A DNA stretch of 64,000 nt, taken from contig NZ_PKUS01000005.1 in assembly GCF_002866825.1 (NCBI RefSeq), forward strand, positions 62,001 to 126,000. The letters are read 5' to 3'. The stretch comes from Pseudohalioglobus lutimaris (GTDB taxonomy: Bacteria > Pseudomonadota > Gammaproteobacteria > Pseudomonadales > Halieaceae). Shown here one piece after another: positions 8,456 to 16,209 of this stretch. A program made the translations under genes and the position numbers. The notes beneath the pieces are model-generated. The model had not been told where the DNA came from and made no database searches. It saw only the letters and a list, made by a program, of their open reading frames with translations. Position 1 is the first letter of the stretch. Every line of letters starts with the position of its first letter.

Positions 8456-8512
8456 ATGTTTGCAGTGTTATTGTTCCGACTTGCTGTTGAACGTGCTTGA
8501 TTTGAGCGGACA
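8456..8512. promoter_or_regulatory. Promoter-region element repeated at 5114-5171
   Basis: It lies in the 338-bp gap between the divergent permease and CaiB-2 genes and is the second copy of the block before the GH88-like gene (about 77% identity over 57 aligned bases). It includes ATTGTTCC, which also resembles sequence before the MaoC and AraC genes. No other gene is apparent in this gap. Confidence 0.5.
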
Positions 8513-8559
8513 GCGGTGAAAGCGCTTGCAACCAGGTGATGCTGCATTCTGTCCGCTCA
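8503..8559. repeat. 11-bp inverted repeat upstream of CaiB-2
   Basis: TGAGCGGACAG (8503-8513) and CTGTCCGCTCA (8549-8559) are perfect inverted arms separated by 35 bp. The left arm overlaps the end of the repeated promoter element. It could be a two-site operator bound by a looping or dimeric regulator. Confidence 0.65.
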
Positions 8560-8634
8560 GAGCAAGCGGAGGCCGCGGCCTTGTGGAGATAATAATGCGA
8601 GCACTAAACCGAACAACTGGGAGTATAGAGTCTT

Positions 8635-9849
8635 ATGGGTGGAATACTGGAAGGTATCAGAGTAGTCGAAGTTGCCGCGATGGCGGCGGCGCCATCCGCG
8701 ACCGTGATCCTCGCAGATCTTGGGGCGGAAGTAATCAAGGTGGAGCCATCCAGCGGAGATCTATGGCGATACGGTCACAAGGTGGTGCCCATGCCGCCAA
8801 GTGATGTGCCGTACACCACTTTCATTCAGAACCGGACCAAGAAATCGGTAGCCCTTAACCTTAACGTGCCTGCAGCGCAGGAAGCCCTGCACAAGCTGGC
8901 TGCTACAGCGGACGTGTTTCTCACCAACTCGCCACGTCAGGTGCAGCAAAAACTCAAGCACACCTACGAAGATATCAAGGCTGTTAATCCAAAGGTCATT
9001 TACGCATGGGTAAATGGCTTTGGTTCGCAGGGGTCCGACAAGGACGCCCCCGGCTATGATATGACAGCGCTCTATGCCAGAACGGGACTCATGGAGGAGA
9101 TGCGTCCGAAGGACGGGGATCCGGCGCTGTTGCCCGCCAGTGCCGGCGACCTGGCCACGGCGACCTCCCTGTTCGGCGCGGTCATGACTGGCCTCTTCCA
9201 CAGGGAGCGCACAGGCGAGGGATCAAAGGTGTCAACGTCTCTCATGAGCAACGGGCTCTGGATCAACTCAAGCATGCTCCAGTCAACACTGGCGGGGGCG
9301 CCACCGATCAAGAAGTTTCACCGAACGGAATGGCCCAACCCGGTCACCGCGGGCACCTACAAGACCAGGGACGGCCGCTACGTCATTATTCTGGAGCTTA
9401 ATCCCGCCAATTTCGAAAACTGTCTCTATGCCCTGGGGGCTGATCATCTAATAGGCGATGATCGTTTCAGCACCCCGGAGCTTCGTTACCAGAACCATCA
9501 GGTGCTGTTTGACGAGATACAGAAGATCATCGGGTCGCATGATCTTTCTGCGATTGCCGATATTCTCAGAAAAGGCCACGTGAATTTCAGCGTGACGCAG
9601 ACGACGGAGGAATGCACCCGCGACGAGCACATGATCGCCAACGGCTGTTTTCCGGAAGTCGAAGGTTCAGACGGTATGCGTACCGTAGACAGCCCGATCC
9701 AGATCCAGGCGCAAGGTATCGACAAGGTCAAACCGAGAAAGCCACCGGGCATCGGCGAACACACTCTGTCTGAGCTGATGGACCTGGGCTACAGCGTAGA
9801 GGACGTGCGAGCGATGGCAGAGGCGCGGGCGGTCGGGTTGCCGCGCTAG
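8635..9849 (+). CDS. CaiB/BaiF family CoA-transferase (paralog 2)
   Basis: A 404-residue class III CoA-transferase. Asp172 in ASAGDLAT is the predicted catalytic aspartate, and LADLGAEVIKVEPSSGDLWR and RTGEGSKVSTSLMSNGLW are family blocks. It is colinear with the minus-strand paralog at 5621-6829 along the whole length, so one arose from the other by duplication. Differences cluster around residues 150-170 and 240-330, which could reflect different acid partners. GGGAG lies about 11 bp before the ATG. The enoyl-CoA hydratase gene follows after 34 bp, which suggests an operon with it and the ABM-domain gene. Confidence 0.92.
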   Translation: MGGILEGIRVVEVAAMAAAPSATVILADLGAEVIKVEPSSGDLWRYGHKVVPMPPSDVPYTTFIQNRTKKSVALNLNVPAAQEALHKLAATADVFLTNSPRQVQQKLKHTYEDIKAVNPKVIYAWVNGFGSQGSDKDAPGYDMTALYARTGLMEEMRPKDGDPALLPASAGDLATATSLFGAVMTGLFHRERTGEGSKVSTSLMSNGLWINSSMLQSTLAGAPPIKKFHRTEWPNPVTAGTYKTRDGRYVIILELNPANFENCLYALGADHLIGDDRFSTPELRYQNHQVLFDEIQKIIGSHDLSAIADILRKGHVNFSVTQTTEECTRDEHMIANGCFPEVEGSDGMRTVDSPIQIQAQGIDKVKPRKPPGIGEHTLSELMDLGYSVEDVRAMAEARAVGLPR

Positions 9850-9883
9850 GCAGGTCAGTTTATTCAACAGCAGAGAATTCATC

Positions 9884-10732
9884 ATGAGTGATTTCAAGTA
9901 CATGAAAACCGAACGCAAAGGCAGCATAGGTGTAGTGACGTTTAACCGTCCGGAAGCATTGAATGCACTGAATGAGAAGGTGGCAATGGAGGTAACGGAT
10001 GCCTTGATGGAGTTTGACGCCGACGACAGCATCGGCTGTATGGTCCTTGCGGGCGGGGAGAAGGCCTTCTGTGCCGGTGCCGACCTCAAGTGGATCGCGT
10101 CGCAGGATTTCGAGAGTGCCTACCTCACCGACCTGGCCGCTTACATGGACAAGGTGGCCGAGCTGCGCAAGCCGGTGATCGCCGCGGTGAGCGGCTTCGC
10201 ATTCGGGGGTGGCACTGAAATCTCACTGATGTGCGACATTATCATTGCCGATACGACGGCCCGGTTCGGTCTGCCAGAGGTGACCCTGGGGGTTATCCCT
10301 GGCGCCGGCGGTCCGGCCCGGTTGACGCGCGCGGTCGGCAAGGCCAAGGCAATGTACTACATACTCACCGGAAAACCGTTCAACGCCGAAGAGGCCGAAC
10401 GGATGGGATTGATCACTAAAGTTGTCGAAGATGGCAAGTTGATGGAGGAGGTAATGGCACTGGCCACGGTGATCGCAAACAATCCGCGTCTGGCCGTACT
10501 GGCGGGGAAGGAAGCGGTAAACCAGCAGGCGGAAACACCGTTGATCCCCGGACTGAAACTCGAACGCCGCCTGTTCCATGCGCTTTACAGTACTCCGGAC
10601 CAAAAAGAAGGCATGGCCGCCTTCGCGGAAAAGCGGACACCCAACTTCAAGCAATACCGAAACCAGGGCGATTGGACGCATGAAAGGCACCCACAGGGGA
10701 ATGCATATGATTCAGGTGGTGACGACAGTTGA
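9884..10732 (+). CDS. Enoyl-CoA hydratase/isomerase (crotonase family)
   Basis: The 282 residues carry all crotonase elements: AFCAGADLKWI for the oxyanion hole, Glu112 in FGGGTEISLMCD and Glu132 in FGLPEVTLGVIPGAGG. These two match the catalytic glutamates of rat enoyl-CoA hydratase, so true hydratase activity is likely rather than one of the Glu-less crotonase variants. It is the second gene of the CaiB-2 operon. Its last 26 bases overlap the start of the downstream ABM-domain gene. With the MaoC protein encoded elsewhere in the cluster there are two hydratases of unrelated fold, which often means two stereochemically different or successive hydration steps. Confidence 0.93.
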   Translation: MSDFKYMKTERKGSIGVVTFNRPEALNALNEKVAMEVTDALMEFDADDSIGCMVLAGGEKAFCAGADLKWIASQDFESAYLTDLAAYMDKVAELRKPVIAAVSGFAFGGGTEISLMCDIIIADTTARFGLPEVTLGVIPGAGGPARLTRAVGKAKAMYYILTGKPFNAEEAERMGLITKVVEDGKLMEEVMALATVIANNPRLAVLAGKEAVNQQAETPLIPGLKLERRLFHALYSTPDQKEGMAAFAEKRTPNFKQYRNQGDWTHERHPQGNAYDSGGDDS

Positions 10733-11015
10733 AGTCTTGCCGGACTGTCTGGACGACTTCCTGTCTCTGCTAAACGAGACGCTTACAAAGGTTCAGGCTG
10801 AGGACGGGTGTCTGGCTTACGAACCGATGGTGGATATCGCTACTGGAATGCCTACCCAGGTTGAGCTGCGGCCCGACACCATCACACTGGTTGAAGCCTG
10901 GGCGAATCTGGACAGCCTCCAGGCTCACCTGCAAGCACCGCACATGACCCGTTTTCGCGAGGCGGCAAAAGAATACGTCAAGCATGTCAGCCACCAATGC
11001 TTGCAGCCTGTGTAA
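10707..11015 (+). CDS. Antibiotic biosynthesis monooxygenase (ABM/YgiN-like) domain protein
   Basis: The frame is open from 10578, but the family starts near MIQVVTTVEVLPDCLDDFL, and AGGGG stands 7 bp before the ATG at 10707. That gives 102 residues overlapping the hydratase gene by 26 bp. The protein shows the ABM ferredoxin-like pattern: a beta strand at the start, then LLNETLTKVQAEDGCLAYEP, a VEAWANLDSLQAHLQAPHM segment with the typical W-x3-L-x2-H spacing, and a short helix. Family members are small dimers, some of them cofactor-free quinol monooxygenases. The role here could be oxidation of an aromatic or quinol intermediate or simply detoxification. Confidence 0.8.
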   Translation: MIQVVTTVEVLPDCLDDFLSLLNETLTKVQAEDGCLAYEPMVDIATGMPTQVELRPDTITLVEAWANLDSLQAHLQAPHMTRFREAAKEYVKHVSHQCLQPV

Positions 11016-11057
11016 TCGCCCAATTACCCCACACTGTTTTACAAGGAGATAATAATA

Positions 11058-12368
11058 GTGCATTCAGTCTTTAGGGTGTTCGTCCCGCTATTGCTCGTGG
11101 CTATCACGCCGCTGACGGCACTGCCCGTGGATGTGAAAGAATCTCGCGACGGTTATTCGCTGGAAGAAAGCCAGCGGTATGCCAGCGCCACGAGCTATAG
11201 ACAACTGCTTGGCGGCGGCGATATCACCTCCTGGTGGAGCGAGAATATCGCACGTACCATGCGCACGGCGGTGCTTCCCAACCGGCTTCCTGCAAACACC
11301 TTCGAGCGCAACGAAGGCGAATGGGCCGGGAAGCTCGATGCGGTGAGCGCGAAAACCGATCTGGGCACCATGACCCTGGGCGAAGCGATCAGTGATCCAC
11401 GCTCGGCCACCAAGGCGGTGATTATTTTGCGCCGTGGCGAGGTGGTTTACGAGGCGTATCCTGGCTTGAAGTCGGCAGACAGCCATCTATGGGCATCGGT
11501 GGCCAAACCCACTGCGGCGCTACTTATAGAACAACTGATTGATGAGAGGAAGCTGGCCGACACGGATAGCGTCGCCGAGCACCTGCCTGACTTCGCCGGC
11601 ACCGCACTAGGCGCGGTGCGCATTATTGAGCTGCTGGACATGGTTCCGGGTACCGATACCCACGACAGTGCGCAGACACGGCAGGAACCGGACTCGACGG
11701 CCACGCGTTACTACCTCGCCGAGTTTGGTGAAGCCTACAAGCATGGCAAGGTCGAGACCGTGCGCGAGATCTTGAAATCCGCAGGGCGCACGGGAGAGCC
11801 CGGACAGGTGTTCGAGTACAGCTCGGGTATCACCCAGATGTTGGTATTCATTGCCGAAGCCGTAACCGGACAGAGTTGGCCGGACGCGTTCGATGACAGG
11901 GTATGGTCCCATGTCCGCGCTGAGGGCCCCCTGCAGGTGCATCTTGCGCCGGATGGCATGGCCCTGGCACACGGCATTGTGTCCTCGCGGCTGCGTGACC
12001 TGGCGCGGTACGGTTTGCTCTATACACCCTACTGGTCACTGGTTGCAGACCGCCAGGTGGTGTCCGATGCCGCAAGGGCGCGTATCGCCAGGCCGCGTCA
12101 CAGCCATGAGGTTTTCATCAAAGGCGATGGCAAGCGCTTTACCGGCTACCTTGGCGAAACGCCGCTGGGGAATTCGCGCCAGTGGGATGCGGTGTATGCG
12201 GATGGTGGCATGTTCAAGGGCGGGATGTTCGGGCAGGGGCTTTACGTGTTGCCGGAGGAGGGCATCGTCATTGCCTATTACTCAACGGTGCCCAGTTCAC
12301 CCCTGATCCGTTTTTTGCGACCGCTGTCGAAGGCGCTCACCATTCAAGATGGCGACGACGCCCGATAG
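11058..12368 (+). CDS. Exported serine hydrolase, class C beta-lactamase family
   Basis: The 436-residue protein starts at GTG with AAGGAG 9 bp upstream. A signal peptide (hydrophobic stretch FVPLLLVAITPLTALP) leads to a beta-lactamase/penicillin-binding-protein fold. Ser147-Val-Ala-Lys150 is the SxxK motif, and YSSG in FEYSSGITQML supplies the Tyr of the YxN box (YSS here). C-terminal GGMFKGGMFGQGLYV stands where the KTG box and its glycine-rich neighbours lie. Such proteins include esterases and D-aminopeptidases, and an esterase or amidase acting on the imported compound fits the context. It follows the ABM gene by 42 bp, so it is probably the last gene of the CaiB-2 operon. Confidence 0.85.
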   Translation: MHSVFRVFVPLLLVAITPLTALPVDVKESRDGYSLEESQRYASATSYRQLLGGGDITSWWSENIARTMRTAVLPNRLPANTFERNEGEWAGKLDAVSAKTDLGTMTLGEAISDPRSATKAVIILRRGEVVYEAYPGLKSADSHLWASVAKPTAALLIEQLIDERKLADTDSVAEHLPDFAGTALGAVRIIELLDMVPGTDTHDSAQTRQEPDSTATRYYLAEFGEAYKHGKVETVREILKSAGRTGEPGQVFEYSSGITQMLVFIAEAVTGQSWPDAFDDRVWSHVRAEGPLQVHLAPDGMALAHGIVSSRLRDLARYGLLYTPYWSLVADRQVVSDAARARIARPRHSHEVFIKGDGKRFTGYLGETPLGNSRQWDAVYADGGMFKGGMFGQGLYVLPEEGIVIAYYSTVPSSPLIRFLRPLSKALTIQDGDDAR

Positions 12369-12398
12369 GGCGACGAATAGCTCTGTCCTGGACATGTC

Positions 12399-12491
12399 AG
12401 TGAAACCGGGTTTGAACTTCGTGACCACGCGCATTACATCTTTTTGTTAGTGAAAACCTGTCGCGTGATAGTGAAAGCATTGTCCATTCAC
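12399..12491 (+). promoter_or_regulatory. Candidate operator region of the TonB receptor gene
   Basis: AGTGAAA occurs at 12399-12405, 12449-12455 and 12470-12476; the last two are 21 bp apart, two helical turns. ATTGTCCATTCAC at 12479-12491 differs by two bases from ATTGTCCGTTTAC before the AraC-type gene. Direct repeats at this spacing are typical of AraC-family sites. Confidence 0.4.
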
Positions 12492-12635
12492 ATCAAGCAT
12501 GACATCTGCTCGCTGGCAATAATCCGTCACATGTTACGGCCTGTAGGCGTAATAGAAGTGATAACCGCTGGAGCGATCCAGCTTATGCGGTTGTGCCAGG
12601 ATGCCCTATAAAAAACAATGTGGGAGAAAGCTCTG

Positions 12636-14885
12636 ATGAAATCAAAAACATGTAGCAGTACAACCAATTTTATTCTGCGTGCTGCTATAAGTGGTGCACT
12701 GTTTAGTACCTATACAGCCGTACAAGCACAGGAATCGATGCTCGAGGAAGTGGTAGTAACCGCTCAGAAACGCTCGGAACGTCTGATTGAAGTGCCCATT
12801 TCTATTACCACGTTGAGTGCAGAGACGATTGAGCAGAGCGGCGTTAGGGAATTAAAGGAATTGGGCGACCTGACGCCTAACCTGATGATCAGCCAGAACT
12901 CCGACTTCGGTACGAACATTGTTATTCGCGGTGTAGGTGCCAACAGCCGTAATATCGGTTTTGACAGCCGTGTGGGTGTTTATCTTGACGGTGTTTACCT
13001 GGGGCAGTCGCCAGCGGCCAACCAGGGTCTGGTGGATCTGGCACAAGTGGAGGTGCTGCGCGGGCCTCAGGGCACATTGTTCGGCAAGAACACGGTGGCG
13101 GGGGCAATCAGTCTGACATCGGTAAAGCCAGGTGACGAATTCGAAGGTTCAGTGGGTGTTATTGTCGGCAACTACGACAATCTCGAGCTGCAGGGTTCAG
13201 TCAATGTCCCGCTCACCGACGCTACCAGTGTTAAGTTCTATGGCAATTCAACAACCCGCGATGGCTACGTTGACAACCTGTTCAATGGCGATCAAGCCAA
13301 TGAGCGAGACGCTGTGTCGGGCCGCGTGCATCTACGTTCCGAGTTGAGTAGCTCGCTGGAAATGAACATCAGTGCGGATTACATGGAGCAGGATCGATTG
13401 GGCTTTAACGGTGAGCCGCTGACCGATACGTTCGGGTTCTTCAGGCCGGAGGAAGGCAAGGACAAGTACGAGTTCTCCCAACAAACGGTCCTTGAAGATA
13501 AAGAGCTCAAGGGCGCCTCGCTGACCTTCGACTATGAAACAGAGGGTGGTTACCTGCTCAAGTCGATCACCGCTTACCGAGACAGTGAGATCACTTATGA
13601 CGCTGATCCTGATTACGATAGCGCTGAATTCCTGGGTGTGATCTATACCGACACCTATGAACAGACTACACAGGAATTCCAGATCATCTCGCCTGACGAC
13701 TCAAACTTCAAATATGTGGCGGGTATCTACTACTACCAGCAAGACAGCGCGACGGATCGCGATGCGATTCCAGGTCTGGGTACGGTCTTCTTCCCCGGGG
13801 CAGGCGTTGAGGTTCCTATCCTGGCTTTTGGTATAGATCCCACCAGGAAGGCGGTGGACATTGACGGCACGGTAGACACCGAGAGCTACGCAATCTTCGC
13901 TAACGGCACCTACGACCTCACCGACCGTCTGACCCTGGGCGTCGGCTTCCGTTACGGGGAAGAGACCAAGGACGTGGACTGGAACATTGACGGATCAAAT
14001 TCCGGAGCATTCAGAATAGCCACGACCAACGTTGTGGATAGCCGCACCGATGACAGCTTCGATCCCACTATCAGCCTTAATTATGCAGTGCTTGAAGACA
14101 GTTATATCTATGGCCGGGTGTCCACCGGTTCGAAGAGCGGCGGCTACAACCTGGACTTCATCAACGTGGATCAGGTTGAGGCCGGTATTGAGTTCGACCA
14201 GGAAACCGTGACCAGCTATGAGGTGGGGTATAAGGGTGAGTTCCCGGATCATAACCTGCGTCTGGGTGTGGCACTGTTTTACTCTGAGTTCGAAGATTAC
14301 CAGGTGAACCAGTATGTCGACCTGGGTGGCGGCCGCACGGCTTTGTCCATCACCAACGCGGCTGAGGTTATTACCCAGGGCGTTGAAATCGATGTGACCT
14401 ATCAGCCCACGGTGAACTTACAGCTGACTGCAGCCCTGGGTTTCCTGGATGCGGAGTTCGACAGCTTCCCGGGTGGGGACGCAGAGGGGGGTGACGCTTC
14501 CGGTAACAAGTTACCGTACGCGCCCGAACTGACTGCTTCACTAGGAGCCCAGTACTATTACCCGCTGCCGGCTATTGATTCCAGCTTGTTGTTACGTGCC
14601 GACTACAGCTATACCGATGGCTACTACATTACTGCAAGCAACGACGAGGGTCATACGCTTGCGGACGGATCTGAGGTGGCTTTTGGCGAGGTTGATAGTT
14701 ATGGCACCGTCAGTGCACGCATTGGTCTGGTGAGTGATGCTGAAACCTGGGAGGTGTCTGTCTGGGGACGTAACCTGACTGACAGCGACCACCAGAATTA
14801 CAGCTTCCGTGACTTCTTCGGCACGATACTGGGTGGTTACGCCATGCCCCGTACATACGGTGTCGAAGCCAAGTACAACTTCTGA
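12636..14885 (+). CDS. TonB-dependent outer membrane receptor
   Basis: The frame opens at 12618, but the better start is ATG 12636, with GGGAG about 10 bp upstream and a signal peptide ending in VQAQ. That gives 749 residues. The TonB box region is LEEVVVTAQKRSERLIEVPI. A plug domain follows (NIVIRGVGANSRN, YLDGVYLG, VEVLRGPQGTLFGKNTVAGA), then a 22-strand barrel with repeated aromatic girdle residues and a C-terminal phenylalanine (YGVEAKYNF). VVVTAQKRSE-type receptors with this spacing are common among carbohydrate, terpenoid and aromatic compound uptake systems of marine gammaproteobacteria. There is no Fur box, and the candidate operator resembles that of the AraC gene. I therefore infer carbon-substrate uptake rather than iron. 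A strong hairpin ends the gene. Confidence 0.93.
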   Translation: MKSKTCSSTTNFILRAAISGALFSTYTAVQAQESMLEEVVVTAQKRSERLIEVPISITTLSAETIEQSGVRELKELGDLTPNLMISQNSDFGTNIVIRGVGANSRNIGFDSRVGVYLDGVYLGQSPAANQGLVDLAQVEVLRGPQGTLFGKNTVAGAISLTSVKPGDEFEGSVGVIVGNYDNLELQGSVNVPLTDATSVKFYGNSTTRDGYVDNLFNGDQANERDAVSGRVHLRSELSSSLEMNISADYMEQDRLGFNGEPLTDTFGFFRPEEGKDKYEFSQQTVLEDKELKGASLTFDYETEGGYLLKSITAYRDSEITYDADPDYDSAEFLGVIYTDTYEQTTQEFQIISPDDSNFKYVAGIYYYQQDSATDRDAIPGLGTVFFPGAGVEVPILAFGIDPTRKAVDIDGTVDTESYAIFANGTYDLTDRLTLGVGFRYGEETKDVDWNIDGSNSGAFRIATTNVVDSRTDDSFDPTISLNYAVLEDSYIYGRVSTGSKSGGYNLDFINVDQVEAGIEFDQETVTSYEVGYKGEFPDHNLRLGVALFYSEFEDYQVNQYVDLGGGRTALSITNAAEVITQGVEIDVTYQPTVNLQLTAALGFLDAEFDSFPGGDAEGGDASGNKLPYAPELTASLGAQYYYPLPAIDSSLLLRADYSYTDGYYITASNDEGHTLADGSEVAFGEVDSYGTVSARIGLVSDAETWEVSVWGRNLTDSDHQNYSFRDFFGTILGGYAMPRTYGVEAKYNF

Positions 14886-14903
14886 TAAAGCCTGTTGCGG
14901 CTA

Positions 14904-16052
14904 ATGGCTGTGGTGGTGGCAGGTCAGGGTTACTGCACCGCAGCAAGCGTGGCACCCACATGGTGTGCCACGCTTGCTTTGTTGCTTCTGCTCTTCGCTG
15001 TAACAGGGCATGCAGGGAATAAACTGCCCGTTGCGCCGCCGTGTGATAAAACGCCACCGGTTGCTCTGGAAGAACGCCCGTTAATCGGTGGTATTCACCA
15101 GGGAATCGTTATCCGCGGCAACAAGGTTGGTAATCCCGTGCTGTTATACGTCCACGGCGGACCGGGCAGACCAGTTTACCCGGCACTGCATAACGACGCG
15201 CAGTGGCAGAAGATAGAGAGTTTGTTCACCGTTGCATATTGGGATCAGCGAGGAACGGGCATGTCCAATCCGCCGGATCTGGATGTCTCATCCATCAATC
15301 TTGACCGGCTGGTAGAAGATGCAGCAGAAGTTGCAGACTATCTCAGGTCGAAATTTGGCAAAGAGAAGATCTATCTACTGGGGCATTCCTGGGGAAGCGT
15401 ACTGAGCTCTTATACTGCGATGCGCCACCCTGATCTGTTTCACGCCTATATCGGGGTTGGCCAGAGTAGCAATCAGGCCCGGTCCGAAGTCGAGACGCTC
15501 TATTGGTTGAAAGCAAAGAGGGAGCAGCAGACCGACCCGAAAATGTTAGCTGCTATCGATCAGTTAAGCCTGCCCCAGACCTCCGCCGTGGGACCTTGGC
15601 TGGAGTACCTGCTCGTGAATCGCCCGCTGGTACACTACTTTCGCGGAGCGCGTTATGACCGGGTCGTGGCTGCTGACGAGTATGCAATCGGCATGGCAGA
15701 TTTGCCGCACTACACGCAGCGTGAACGGGATATCAACGAGCTTGCGTTAAAGATCAGCCTTGAGCAATTGTGGCCCCACATTATTGGAACCGACCTGAGC
15801 GAAACGGTTCCCCGGCAAACGCTACCCGTGTTCATATTCCAGGGAAAACACGATTACCAGACTACGCATCACCAGGCCAGAATCTACTTTGATAACCTGC
15901 TGGCGCCGTTGAAACGCTTCTATAGCTTTGAGCACTCTGCCCACTGGCCGCATGTGGAACAGTACGAGGACTTCGAAAGGATCGTACTGCGTGATATTTT
16001 CGGCAGGACTCGCGACGCCGGTTTCGGAGATGAGCAAAGCTGCAACAAATGA
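14904..16052 (+). CDS. Exported alpha/beta hydrolase, S33 (proline iminopeptidase-like)
   Basis: About 382 residues. The S33 pattern is complete: YVHGGPGRP (oxyanion HGGP), YWDQRGTGMS, the nucleophile serine in GHSWGS, an acid aspartate in QGKHDYQT, and the histidine in HSAHWPHVEQ. The N-terminus has a hydrophobic stretch (LALLLLLFAVTGHA), so the enzyme is likely periplasmic. The start is uncertain: ATG 14904, a cluster of GTGs, or TTG 14895 are all in frame, none with a good ribosome site. All precede or overlap the terminator-like hairpin at 14943-14977, so translation would begin inside or before that structure. It probably hydrolyses an ester or peptide bond in the substrate that enters via the receptor. 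Confidence 0.87.
   Translation: MAVVVAGQGYCTAASVAPTWCATLALLLLLFAVTGHAGNKLPVAPPCDKTPPVALEERPLIGGIHQGIVIRGNKVGNPVLLYVHGGPGRPVYPALHNDAQWQKIESLFTVAYWDQRGTGMSNPPDLDVSSINLDRLVEDAAEVADYLRSKFGKEKIYLLGHSWGSVLSSYTAMRHPDLFHAYIGVGQSSNQARSEVETLYWLKAKREQQTDPKMLAAIDQLSLPQTSAVGPWLEYLLVNRPLVHYFRGARYDRVVAADEYAIGMADLPHYTQRERDINELALKISLEQLWPHIIGTDLSETVPRQTLPVFIFQGKHDYQTTHHQARIYFDNLLAPLKRFYSFEHSAHWPHVEQYEDFERIVLRDIFGRTRDAGFGDEQSCNK
14943..14980 (+). terminator. Strong hairpin after the TonB receptor gene, inside the next ORF
   Basis: GCAAGCGTGGCAC (14943-14955) and GTGCCACGCTTGC (14965-14977) form a perfect 13-bp stem with a 9-base loop, followed by TTTGTTGCTT. It looks like an intrinsic terminator 57 bp past the receptor stop, yet it lies within the signal-peptide coding part of the following hydrolase gene. 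It may act as an attenuator between the two genes. Confidence 0.75.
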
Positions 16053-16209
16053 CGTTCCATGAGTCCCGTGCTGGCTTCGGCGTTCGCCATCTTTGTTGGC
16101 GGAGTGGCGGCAAAAGAAACGTCAGCATTTATCGTGTCAAACAGGGCGCAGTGCGCCGTAGAGTGTTATACCCGGCGGGAGTGATTCTCATAGATATTGG
16201 AGTCAATGC

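Noticed and set aside
8526-8804. 92-residue open frame overlapping the CaiB-2 start
   Set aside because: It runs out of frame inside a strongly supported CoA-transferase gene.
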